This document shows positions 1 to 6,784 of a stretch of 38,862 nt of DNA, one piece after another. Within the stretch, counting starts at the first letter, position 1. Each line of letters begins with the position of its first letter. The position numbers were made by a program, and so were the translations under genes. This stretch comes from Paracoccus sp. (in: a-proteobacteria) (GTDB taxonomy: Bacteria; Pseudomonadota; Alphaproteobacteria; Rhodobacterales; Rhodobacteraceae). Location of the stretch: the NCBI RefSeq assembly GCF_030538695.1, contig NZ_JAUNTN010000029.1, positions 1 through 38,862 of the forward strand, written 5' to 3'. The notes below the pieces were generated by a model that had not been told where the DNA came from, did no database searches, and was given only the letters and a program-made list of their open reading frames with translations.

Positions 1-54
1 TCGCGGTTGAGCAGACTCTACATTAAAGTGAGGGATCTTTCGGGGGGCAGGTCA
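1..54. mobile_element. Probable insertion-element end abutting the SDR gene
   Basis: Recognisable SDR protein sequence begins sharply at base 55 (residues YGIAAVLPGMK). The 54 bases before it encode nothing SDR-like. Read on the minus strand from base 54 they begin TGACCTGCCCCCCG, a TG-initiated, C-rich terminus of the kind seen at IS3-type element ends. No transposase sequence is visible because the window starts here. The family assignment is inference; the sharp break in homology is what the sequence shows. Confidence 0.4.
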
Positions 55-444
55 TATGGCATCGCCGCCGTGCTGCCGGGGATGAAGGCGCAGAAATCGG
101 GCCATATCATCAACCTGTCCTCGGTCGCGGGGCTGAAGGTCTCGGGCGGGGTCGGCACGGTTTACAGCGCGACGAAGTTTGCGGTGAAGGCGATTTCCGA
201 AGGGCTGCGTGCCGAGGTCGCGGGCGACAATATCCGCGTGACCACGCTTTACCCCGGCGCCATCGACAGCGAGCTGAAGCTGGGCAGCTCCGACCCGACC
301 GCCAGCGCCGCGATGCAGGGCTTCTATGCCGCCAATGAAATCGGTGCCGACAGCGTAGCCCGCGCCATCGCCTATGCCATCGAGCAACCCGCCGATGTGG
401 CGATCAACGAAATCACCATCCGGCCGACACGGCAGGAGTTCTAA
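55..444 (+). pseudogene. Short-chain dehydrogenase/reductase, C-terminal half only
   Basis: This is the C-terminal 129 residues of a classical SDR. It shows the NLSSVAG strand with the catalytic-Ser region, the YSATK active site (Tyr codon 163-165, Lys codon 175-177) and the PGAI segment after the active site. The Rossmann glycine motif (TGxxxGxG) and the NAG motif are missing, about 110 residues in all, so it cannot bind NAD(P) normally. An open frame continues upstream to base 7 through unrelated sequence, so a chimeric product is possible but unlikely to work. The stop lies 9 bp before the next ATG, so the gene was the head, or an early member, of the operon running to 4355. SDR identity is certain; the substrate is unknown. 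Confidence 0.85.
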
Positions 445-453
445 GGCAGACCC

Positions 454-747
454 ATGCGTTTCGTCTGTATCAGCCGCCCCAAGGACGGCACCCGGCCCGA
501 GGATTTCCTGCCGCATCTGGACGCCGAGGTTCGCGCCGCGTGGCAGAACCACAGCAGCGGCATCTACCGCGATGCCTATATCCGGCAGGATCTGCCCGGT
601 GTGGTGCTGATGCTGGATGCCGACACGCTTGATGCCGCGCGACAGATCACCGATGCGCTGCCGCTGAGCAAAGCCGGGCTGATCTCGTTCCAGATCATCC
701 CCATCGGCCCATTCACCAACTGGGAGATGCTGTTCACAAATCCCTGA
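454..747 (+). CDS. Muconolactone-isomerase-like small protein, copy 1
   Basis: A 97-residue soluble protein without signal peptide. Size and beta-alpha-beta rhythm suit a dimeric alpha/beta-barrel (ferredoxin-like) protein of the muconolactone isomerase/YCII type. It starts MRFVCISRP and ends with the block GPFTNWEMLF. The ATG follows an AAGGCAGACCC ribosome site 9 bp after the SDR stop. It is a tandem paralogue of the gene at 821: same length, about 55 of 97 residues identical with no gap, including LDAEVR, RQD, MLDAD, KAGLI and GPFTNWEMLF. The conserved blocks suggest a shared ligand or dimer surface. Enzymatic function is not established from sequence; the fold call is inference from length and pattern. 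Confidence 0.8.
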   Translation: MRFVCISRPKDGTRPEDFLPHLDAEVRAAWQNHSSGIYRDAYIRQDLPGVVLMLDADTLDAARQITDALPLSKAGLISFQIIPIGPFTNWEMLFTNP

Positions 748-820
748 CGCGACATCCCCCGGCGATGCGGCACCGCCGCGCCGCCACCCGGACACTCAAC
801 CAAACCCAAAGGAAAACATC

Positions 821-1114
821 ATGCGTTTCATTTCCATCAGCCGCCCCCTGAACGATGCGGGCATGGACCAGTTCGCGCCCTATCTGGACGCCGAGGTCCG
901 CTATGGCTGGCAGAATTACAAGGACGGCACCTTCCGCGACATCTATTTCCGCCAAGACGTGCTGGGCGTCGTCATCATGCTGGACGCTGACGATCAGGCC
1001 GCAGCCGAAGCCGCCGTCGCGGGCTTTCCGCTGGCCAAAGCCGGGCTGATCGCCTTTGACACCATCCCCGTTGGTCCGTTCACCAATTGGGAAATGTTGT
1101 TCGCCAGCGCATAA
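821..1114 (+). CDS. Muconolactone-isomerase-like small protein, copy 2
   Basis: The second 97-residue copy, with its own strong ribosome site (AAGGAAAACATC before ATG) after a 73-bp spacer. The spacer shows no obvious terminator, so co-transcription with copy 1 is likely. It shares the GPFTNWEMLF tail and the LDAEVR and MLDAD blocks with copy 1 but differs in the central helix (residues 57-70). Such ferredoxin-like proteins often work as homo- or heterodimers, so the two copies could form a heterodimer; that is inference. It is followed 11 bp later by the DJ-1/PfpI gene. Confidence 0.8.
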   Translation: MRFISISRPLNDAGMDQFAPYLDAEVRYGWQNYKDGTFRDIYFRQDVLGVVIMLDADDQAAAEAAVAGFPLAKAGLIAFDTIPVGPFTNWEMLFASA

Positions 1115-1125
1115 GGATCAAGAAA

Positions 1126-1818
1126 ATGACCAATGCATCCGATCTGAAACCCGTTCTGTTCGTCGTCAGCAGCAATAACGTCAAGGGCGCGACCGGCATC
1201 CCCACCGGCTATAACCTTGCCGAAGTCACGCATCCGCTGGAAAAGCTGCAAAAGGCCGGCATCAAGGTCGAGTTCGCTTCGCCCAAGGGCGGTGACGCGC
1301 CCCTCGACGGGTTGGAGGATATGTCCGATCCGGTGATCGCGCATTTCTGGGCCGATGCCGATTTCCGCCACGCGATCAGCCACACGATCCCGATGGATCA
1401 GGTGGATCCGTCGCGCTATTCCGCGATCTTTTTCGCGGGCGGGCATGGCACGATGTGGGATTTCCCCGACAATGCCGCGATCCAGAATGCGATCCGCGAG
1501 ATCGACGCGGCGGGCGGCATCGTCTCGGCCGTCTGCCACGGCCCGGCGGCGCTGGTGAATGCGCTGGACGCCGATGGTAAGCCGCTGGTTGCGGGCAAGC
1601 GGCTCGCGTCCTTCACCAATGCCGAGGAAGACGAGGTCCAGTCCACCGATGTCGTCCCCTTCCTGCTGGCCGACCGGCTGGAGGCTGCGGGCGGGCATCA
1701 TGTGGACAGCCCGAACTGGTCCGATAACGTGATCCGCGACGGCCGCCTGATTACCGGCCAGAACCCGCAATCCGCCGCCCATCTGGGCGAGGTGCTGCGC
1801 GACGCGCTGCTGGCGTGA
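1126..1818 (+). CDS. DJ-1/PfpI family protein (type 1 glutamine amidotransferase-like)
   Basis: A 230-residue cytoplasmic protein of the DJ-1/PfpI superfamily, Hsp31-like branch. The nucleophile elbow AVCHGPAAL places Cys137 with adjacent His138. FFAGGHGTMWDF (about 102-113) is the conserved strand-loop before it, and Glu49 in KVEFASPKGG is in the usual acidic position. Members act as glyoxalase III, protein deglycases or stress chaperones, so detoxification of a reactive carbonyl is plausible. I place the start at 1126 because it has a ribosome site (AAGGATCAAGAAA) and gives the normal N-terminus; an in-frame ATG at 1087 would overlap the upstream gene. The exact reaction cannot be settled from sequence. 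Confidence 0.88.
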   Translation: MTNASDLKPVLFVVSSNNVKGATGIPTGYNLAEVTHPLEKLQKAGIKVEFASPKGGDAPLDGLEDMSDPVIAHFWADADFRHAISHTIPMDQVDPSRYSAIFFAGGHGTMWDFPDNAAIQNAIREIDAAGGIVSAVCHGPAALVNALDADGKPLVAGKRLASFTNAEEDEVQSTDVVPFLLADRLEAAGGHHVDSPNWSDNVIRDGRLITGQNPQSAAHLGEVLRDALLA

Positions 1819-1824
1819 CCAAAG

Positions 1825-1846
1825 GGCGCGGGGGCTACCCCGCGCC
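1825..1846 (+). other. Intercistronic GC hairpin
   Basis: A perfect 9-bp stem (GGCGCGGGG / CCCCGCGCC) with a GCTA loop, just after the DJ-1 stop and before the ribosome site of the hydrolase gene. There is no T-tract, so it is unlikely to be a complete terminator. It could stabilise the upstream mRNA or attenuate the downstream genes. Confidence 0.6.
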
Positions 1847-1863
1847 GCAACGAAGGGAGGCAG

Positions 1864-2925
1864 ATGACCAACCAACCACTTGACCGACGCACGGTTCTGC
1901 AACTGGCCGGGGCTGCGTTTGCCCTGCCGCTCTTCACCCCCTTTTCGGCAAAGGCGAACAGCATGAATATCGGCTCTGACAATTTCTATACCAGCGATCA
2001 GGTCACGCTGACCAAGGTCCGCTTTCCCAGCCAGCTCGGGCTTGAAATCGCGGGCAATCTGATCCGCCCCAAGGATAGGGCGGGCCCCTTGCCCGCGCTG
2101 ATCGTGGGCCACCCGATGGGCGCGGTCAAGGAACAGGCCGCCACGCTTTACGCCACCAAAATGGCCGAGCGCGGCTATGTCACCCTTGCCATCGACCTGC
2201 CCTATTGGGGCGAAAGCGAGGGGCAGCCGCGCAATACCGTCGCCCCCGACGCTTATGCCGAGGCTTTCAGCGCCGCCGTCGATTACCTGACCACGCAGGA
2301 TGTCGTGGACGCCGCCCGCATCGGCGTGATCGGGGTCTGCGCCAGCGGCGGCTTTGCGCTCTCGGCGGCCAAGATCGACCCGCGCCTGCGCGCCATCGCT
2401 ACCACCAGCATGCTGGACATGGGCGCGGCCACGCGGATGCTGGTCGCGGGCGGCACCGATGAGGGCTGGCAGGCCGCCATCGAGGCCTCTGCGGCGCAGC
2501 GCGACGCCCAAGCCGCAGGCGGCGCGGTGGCCTATACCGGCGGCACCGTGCTGGAGATCACCGACGACACCCCGCAATTACAGCGCGATTTTTACGATTT
2601 CTATCGCACCCCGCGCGGCAAGGTCGTCCCCGAAGGCGCGACGGATGACAGCATCACCCGGCCCACGCTGGCCAGCAATGCGCGGTTTCTGAACTTTTAC
2701 CCGATGAACGACCTGGGCCATATATCGCCCCGCCCGATCCTGCTGATCGCAGGCGACAGGGCGGAATCGCTGGGCTTCAGCCAGGCCGCCTATGAGGCCG
2801 CAGCCGAACCGAAAGAGCTGTTCCTGATCGAGGGCGCGGGCCATGTCGATCTGTATGACGGGGTGAATGTGATCCCATGGGACAAGTTGCAGGCGTTTTT
2901 CGATGACGCCCTGCGTCAAAATTAA
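1864..2925 (+). CDS. Exported alpha/beta hydrolase (YcjY/dienelactone-hydrolase-like)
   Basis: A 353-residue alpha/beta hydrolase with a Tat-type signal (DRRTVLQLAG, then a hydrophobic stretch and an AKA cleavage region near residue 32), so it probably acts in the periplasm. The oxyanion region is VGHPMGAVKEQ (about 80-90). The nucleophile elbow is CASGG with Ser161. The Asp is likely in IAGDRAES and the His in EGAGHVD near the C-terminus. YWGESEG follows strand 4, as in YcjY-like peptidase/hydrolase relatives. The start is supported by a strong GAAGGGAGG ribosome site. It sits 9 bp upstream of the amidohydrolase gene. The substrate is unknown; an ester or lactone is the simplest guess. Confidence 0.85.
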   Translation: MTNQPLDRRTVLQLAGAAFALPLFTPFSAKANSMNIGSDNFYTSDQVTLTKVRFPSQLGLEIAGNLIRPKDRAGPLPALIVGHPMGAVKEQAATLYATKMAERGYVTLAIDLPYWGESEGQPRNTVAPDAYAEAFSAAVDYLTTQDVVDAARIGVIGVCASGGFALSAAKIDPRLRAIATTSMLDMGAATRMLVAGGTDEGWQAAIEASAAQRDAQAAGGAVAYTGGTVLEITDDTPQLQRDFYDFYRTPRGKVVPEGATDDSITRPTLASNARFLNFYPMNDLGHISPRPILLIAGDRAESLGFSQAAYEAAAEPKELFLIEGAGHVDLYDGVNVIPWDKLQAFFDDALRQN

Positions 2926-2934
2926 GGTGACACC

Positions 2935-3966
2935 ATGAAACTGATCTGCGTCGAGGAACATCTGCTGGACCCCGACATCGGCAAAGCCAGCGGCCCGCTG
3001 GCCGTGGCCGAGGCCCCCTATCTGCCCGACTGGGGCATCCGCGTGAGTGACGGCGCGCAGGTCGACACGCCGCGCCCGCATGTGCTGGCCAGCGCGGATT
3101 CGACGCGGCTGGGGCTGGCCCCGGTCTCGCAGCGGCTTGCCGATATGGACGGCGCGGGAATTGACATGCAGGTGCTCTCCTATGGCGGTTTCCCACAGCT
3201 TTTACCGCCCGCGCAGGCCGTCGATCTGTGCCGCGCCGCCAATGACCGGCTGGCCGCGATCATCGCCGATCACCCGACCCGGTTCGCCGGTTTCGCCACC
3301 CTGCCGTGGCAGGCACCCGAGGCCGCCGCGCAGGAAATGGACCGCGCTGCCCGCATGGGCCTGAAAGGCACGCTGATAAACGGCCGCCCCGGCGCGGATT
3401 TTCTGGATGCACCGCGCTATGCCCCGGTGCTGGAGGCGCTGAACCGGCTGCAACTGCCGCTTTACATCCACCCCGGCCTGCCCTTGCAGGCGGTGCAGCA
3501 ACCCTATTACGGCGGGTTCGAGCGCGAGCTGACGGCACGCCTGTCGATGTTCGCATGGGGCTGGCATAATGAGGCGGGCGTCCTGACCCTGCGGCTGCTG
3601 CTGTCCGGCGCGTTTGATCGTTGGCCCGACCTGCGCGTCATCAGCGGTCATTGGGGCGAGATGGTGCCGTTCTTCCTGCAACGGCTGGAGGATTCGATCC
3701 CGGTTGAGGCATCCGGCCTGTCGCGTGGGATCGTCGAAACCTATCGCCAGCACGTCTATGTCAGCCCCTCGGGGATGCTGACCGAGCCGCATTTCCGCTT
3801 TATTCACAGCGTGATGGGCGCGGATCGCATCCTTTATTCCGTGGATTATCCCTATCAGAGCCTGAACGGCGCGCGGGATTTTCTGGATCGGCTGGAGATC
3901 AGCGACACCGACCGCGCCCTGATCGCGCATGGCAATACCGAGCGCCTGCTGGGGATCGCGCCATGA
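2935..3966 (+). CDS. Amidohydrolase family 2 metal-dependent hydrolase/decarboxylase
   Basis: A 343-residue TIM-barrel protein of the amidohydrolase-2 family (ACMSD / gamma-resorcylate decarboxylase / LigW branch). It has the ExH-type metal motif near the N-terminus (CVEEHLL, Glu7 and His9), a metal His in LYIHPGLP, a catalytic His in ISGHWGE and the C-terminal Asp in SVDYPYQ. The family does nonoxidative decarboxylation or ring-lactone hydrolysis of aromatic acids and their breakdown products. This fits an operon that also has muconolactone-isomerase-like proteins and a hydrolase. The stop overlaps the next ATG by 4 bp (ATGA), so the two are translationally coupled. The precise substrate is not deducible. 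Confidence 0.87.
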   Translation: MKLICVEEHLLDPDIGKASGPLAVAEAPYLPDWGIRVSDGAQVDTPRPHVLASADSTRLGLAPVSQRLADMDGAGIDMQVLSYGGFPQLLPPAQAVDLCRAANDRLAAIIADHPTRFAGFATLPWQAPEAAAQEMDRAARMGLKGTLINGRPGADFLDAPRYAPVLEALNRLQLPLYIHPGLPLQAVQQPYYGGFERELTARLSMFAWGWHNEAGVLTLRLLLSGAFDRWPDLRVISGHWGEMVPFFLQRLEDSIPVEASGLSRGIVETYRQHVYVSPSGMLTEPHFRFIHSVMGADRILYSVDYPYQSLNGARDFLDRLEISDTDRALIAHGNTERLLGIAP

Positions 3967-4355
3967 AGGCCCTGATCCTTGCCGCCTTGCTGACCCTGCC
4001 CTTCACCGCCCAAGCCGAGGAAACGCCGATGCCCCCGATCCTGCGCATCTTTGAATTCACCGTCGCCCCGGAGGACATGGAAACCTTCATGGCGGCGGGC
4101 CGGGACAATATCCGCAACGCGATCCGCGATGAACCGGGCGTGTTGTCGATGTCTGTCGCGGCGGATGCCAGTGACCCGACCCGGCTGTATGTCGTGGAAA
4201 CCTACCGCGATGAGGCCGCCTATCAGGCGCACCGCGACACGCCGCATTTTCAGGCTTTCATCGCCGCGATGGACGGCAAGTTCCTGTCCCGCCGCGTGAT
4301 CGAAACCACCCCGGCAATGCTGGGCGCAAAGCCGTTTGAATGGGGCATGGACTAG
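3963..4355 (+). CDS. Exported antibiotic-biosynthesis-monooxygenase (ABM) domain protein
   Basis: A 130-residue protein with a clear Sec signal peptide (MKALILAALLTLPFTAQA, cleavage after AQA) followed by one ABM domain. RIFEFTVAPEDMETF opens the domain, and YVVETYRDEAAYQAHRDTPHF is the diagnostic ABM strand-helix. ABM proteins are small ferredoxin-like dimers, quinol monooxygenases among them; a periplasmic one beside an exported hydrolase suggests handling of the same compound outside the cytoplasm. It is coupled to the amidohydrolase gene. Its last 98 bp are also the 3' end of the convergent PAP2 gene. Confidence 0.85.
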   Translation: MKALILAALLTLPFTAQAEETPMPPILRIFEFTVAPEDMETFMAAGRDNIRNAIRDEPGVLSMSVAADASDPTRLYVVETYRDEAAYQAHRDTPHFQAFIAAMDGKFLSRRVIETTPAMLGAKPFEWGMD

Positions 4356-5022
4356 GCCCGCCCCTGCCCATCACCACCAGCCAGATCCCCGGCACCAGCA
4401 CCCCCATCAGCAGCGCCGCGAAAATGATGTCGGAGAGGAAATGCCCGCCAAAAGCCACGCGCAGCCATGATCCGGCCCCGGCATAGGCCACGGCAACGAC
4501 CGACGCGATCACCCTGCCCCGGCGGTCTATCCGGCCCCAGAACAGCAACAGCAGAACCAGCGCCGCCGTCGTGACTGCGCTGCCCTCGCCCGACACAAAG
4601 CTGCAATTGTAGCTGCACTGATCAACGGGGATCAGCGGCGGCATGAACAGCCGATCACCGCCGAACTGGACAATATCACGGGGCCGGGCGCGACCCCAAT
4701 GCGCCTTCAGCAGCCCATTCACCAACAGCCCCGACCCAAGCACATAGGCCAAAACACCGGCAAGCGCCTCGCGCCGGGGAAACCACCGGCCAAGGATCAT
4801 CGCAACGATCAGCCAGGCCAGCACCGCATAGATCGAAACCATGAACCCATAGCGCACCGCGATCCAGAACGGCACGGTCGCAACGGGAAAGCCTCCCTCC
4901 GACCCGAACAACCCGCTAACAGGCAAATCCAGCGTGGAAAAGGCGGTGAACAGCGCCGATGCAGCGATCAGGCCGATGAAAGAAACCGCCAGAATACGGC
5001 GGGCCAGAAGATGCGGAGGCAT
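4258..5022 (-). CDS. PAP2-family membrane phosphatase (LpxE-like)
   Basis: A 254-residue membrane protein with about six hydrophobic helices and the three PAP2 motifs. KAHWGRARP is motif C1, CSFVSGEGS is a variant C2 (the usual PSGH His is Glu here) and RVAFGGHFLSD is C3 with the catalytic His. Such enzymes remove phosphate from lipid phosphates or lipid A in the periplasm. The last ~30 residues are hydrophilic, Arg/Pro/Gly-rich and encoded antisense to the ABM gene, which suggests a 3' extension after loss of an earlier stop. The C2 substitution occurs in some LpxE-like proteins but could alter specificity. The start ATG is at 5022. Confidence 0.88.
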   Translation of the reverse strand: MPPHLLARRILAVSFIGLIAASALFTAFSTLDLPVSGLFGSEGGFPVATVPFWIAVRYGFMVSIYAVLAWLIVAMILGRWFPRREALAGVLAYVLGSGLLVNGLLKAHWGRARPRDIVQFGGDRLFMPPLIPVDQCSYNCSFVSGEGSAVTTAALVLLLLFWGRIDRRGRVIASVVAVAYAGAGSWLRVAFGGHFLSDIIFAALLMGVLVPGIWLVVMGRGGPSPCPIQTALRPALPGWFRSRGGTGTCRPSRR

Positions 5023-5181
5023 GGGGAATGTCCGTCAAGGTTGCAGGTTCAAGACCGCAACAGGCCCCCGCAAAATGACGGCGATTTCGGTGTAGGATTA
5101 CAGATTGGTAATCTCTGCAACATCACCCTGTCAGGCCGCTCCCCCATGTTCAGTTCACAACCGGATAACAGGAGAACGGAC

Positions 5182-5385
5182 ATGACCCGGATCAGAACAT
5201 TCCTTGCAAATACCCTGCTGAAGATGGCGGCCGTCGCGGCCATCGGCATGGGCATCATGGCGGCCATGGCCGCGCTGGTCATCGGAATGGTGGTGATGCT
5301 GGCCGCGCGGCCGGCACTTGGCGCGGCACGGCAACAGCCGGTCGAGGCCAGCGCGTCTCCCATAGGCGAGGCCACCCCGACCTGA
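5182..5385 (+). CDS. Small single-pass or hairpin membrane protein
   Basis: A 67-residue ORF starting at an ATG with a good ribosome site (AGGAGAACGGAC). A long hydrophobic segment rich in Met, Ala, Ile and Val spans about residues 10-42, enough for one long helix or a tight hairpin. A Pro/Ala/Glu-rich tail follows. The longer open frame upstream has no protein-like character. No family is recognised. It sits upstream of the PepSY/two-component genes, so a sensing or accessory role is possible but speculative. Confidence 0.6.
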   Translation: MTRIRTFLANTLLKMAAVAAIGMGIMAAMAALVIGMVVMLAARPALGAARQQPVEASASPIGEATPT

Positions 5386-5512
5386 CCCCGGCGCGGCGGG
5401 CGGCAGAACATTACGCACAGATAATCTTGTCGCGATTTTTCTGTCACCCTCCGGTCCCATCTTCATCTCATCAGACGGCACAGGACCGTCGGACATATCA
5501 AGGAGAACGACC

Positions 5513-6058
5513 ATGAAACGCACCATTTTCACCATTCTGACCGCTGGCATGGTATCCGCTGCCGCTCTGAGCGGCCCGGCCCTCGCCTCGGACAACAAGG
5601 ATCAGGCTGAAATCGCGCTGTTCCAATCGGCCCAAACAGATGTCGCTGCGGCGATCCGCGCGGCGGAAACCGCCACCGGCGGCACGGCCATCAGCGCCGA
5701 GTTCGACGAAAAGAACGGCGCGGGCCGCTGGGAGGTCAAGACCGTGACCGGCACCGCCCGCACCGAGGTCAAGATCGACGCCACCACCGGGCAGGTGATC
5801 GAAACCAAGGACAAGGGCGACCTGTCCGGCAAGCGCAATCCCGTGACCCCCGACATGCTGGGCGGCAGCCTGCTGGATATGGTGACGCGTGCCGAAACCC
5901 AAGGCGCGGGCAAGGTCATGTCCATCGAGGCCGAGCATGAAAACGGCCAGTTCGTTGGTCTGGATGTCGAGATCGTCAAGGCTGACGGCACGGTTCAGGA
6001 CTTTCTTCTGAACCCGGCTGATGGCACGATGACCCCGGTTGTCGATAACGACGACTGA
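5513..6058 (+). CDS. Exported PepSY-domain protein
   Basis: A 181-residue protein with a Sec signal (cleavage after PALAS, about residue 26) and two PepSY-like units. The first has AIRAAETATGG and the strand RWEVKTVT...TEVKIDATTGQVIE (about 43-103); the second is around 115-172. PepSY domains modulate peptidases or act as periplasmic sensors, and they are often encoded beside OmpR-type systems. That is the case here: the response regulator begins 54 bp downstream. An AAGGAGAACGACC ribosome site supports the start. It probably shares regulation with, or is a target of, the following two-component system. Confidence 0.87.
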   Translation: MKRTIFTILTAGMVSAAALSGPALASDNKDQAEIALFQSAQTDVAAAIRAAETATGGTAISAEFDEKNGAGRWEVKTVTGTARTEVKIDATTGQVIETKDKGDLSGKRNPVTPDMLGGSLLDMVTRAETQGAGKVMSIEAEHENGQFVGLDVEIVKADGTVQDFLLNPADGTMTPVVDNDD

Positions 6059-6072
6059 CGGATAAAACGACC

Positions 6073-6096
6073 GCCGGCCCCCTGACCGGGGCCGGC
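6073..6096 (+). terminator. Hairpin between PepSY and response-regulator genes
   Basis: A perfect 9-bp stem (GCCGGCCCC / GGGGCCGGC) with a six-base loop, followed by ATCTTT, which is only a weak T-run. It lies 15 bp after the PepSY stop and ends 16 bp before the regulator ATG. It is probably a partial terminator that lets PepSY be made in excess of the two-component proteins. Confidence 0.55.
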
Positions 6097-6112
6097 CATC
6101 TTTGGGGGCAGG

Positions 6113-6784
6113 ATGCGCATTCTGGTGATCGAGGACGACCTCACTACCGGCGATTACATCGTCGCGGGGCTGCGTCAGGAAGGCCATGTGGCGGATCTGT
6201 GCCGCAACGGGCGCGAAGGGCTGATCGCCGCGCAGACCAATGATTTCGACGTTCTGATCGTCGACCGGATGCTGCCCGATCTGGATGGGCTGTCACTGAT
6301 CCGCACGCTGCGGGCGGCGAAAAACCTGACGCCTGCGATTTTTCTGACCGCGCTGGGCGGGGTTGATGACCGGATCGAAGGGCTGAATGCGGGCGGCGAC
6401 GATTATCTGGTCAAGCCCTTTGCCTTTGGTGAATTATCGGCCCGGATCAATGCTTTGGCCCGCCGCCCGCAGATGCGCGAGGATGACACGATCCTGTCGG
6501 CGGGCGATCTGCGCATGGACCTGATCCGCCGCCGCGTGACGCGCGGCGATACGGAAATCGACCTGCTGCCGCGTGAGTTTGCCTTGCTGGAATGTCTGCT
6601 CCGCCGCAAGGGCCGCGTCCAGACCCGCACCATGCTGCTGGAGGCCGTCTGGGATCTGAGCTTCGATCCGCAAACCAATGTCGTCGAAAGCCATATCTCG
6701 CGCCTGCGCGCCAAGGTGGACAAGCCCTTCGGCAGCGAGTTGATCAAAACCCTGCGCGGCGCGGGCTACAGGATCGACGCATGA
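6113..6784 (+). CDS. OmpR-family response regulator
   Basis: A 223-residue DNA-binding response regulator. The receiver domain occupies about 1-115, with acidic pocket ED(8,9), phospho-acceptor Asp51 in LIVDRMLPD, and the conserved Lys in DYLVKPF. The C-terminal winged helix (about 125-222) carries LLPREFALLECLL and the recognition region VVESHISRLRAKV. The family binds direct repeats as dimers, in the QseB/TctD-like subgroup by general appearance. The stop overlaps the sensor kinase ATG (ATGA), so the two are coupled. The likely input is the kinase encoded next; likely targets include the adjacent PepSY gene. Confidence 0.93.
   Translation: MRILVIEDDLTTGDYIVAGLRQEGHVADLCRNGREGLIAAQTNDFDVLIVDRMLPDLDGLSLIRTLRAAKNLTPAIFLTALGGVDDRIEGLNAGGDDYLVKPFAFGELSARINALARRPQMREDDTILSAGDLRMDLIRRRVTRGDTEIDLLPREFALLECLLRRKGRVQTRTMLLEAVWDLSFDPQTNVVESHISRLRAKVDKPFGSELIKTLRGAGYRIDA

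Noticed and set aside
994..2577. Long minus-strand open frame (over 500 codons) opposite the DJ-1 and hydrolase genes
   Set aside because: It is antisense to two clear genes with motifs and ribosome sites. Its translation is rich in Arg, Gly, Ala and His with no domain; such frames are usual in GC-rich DNA.
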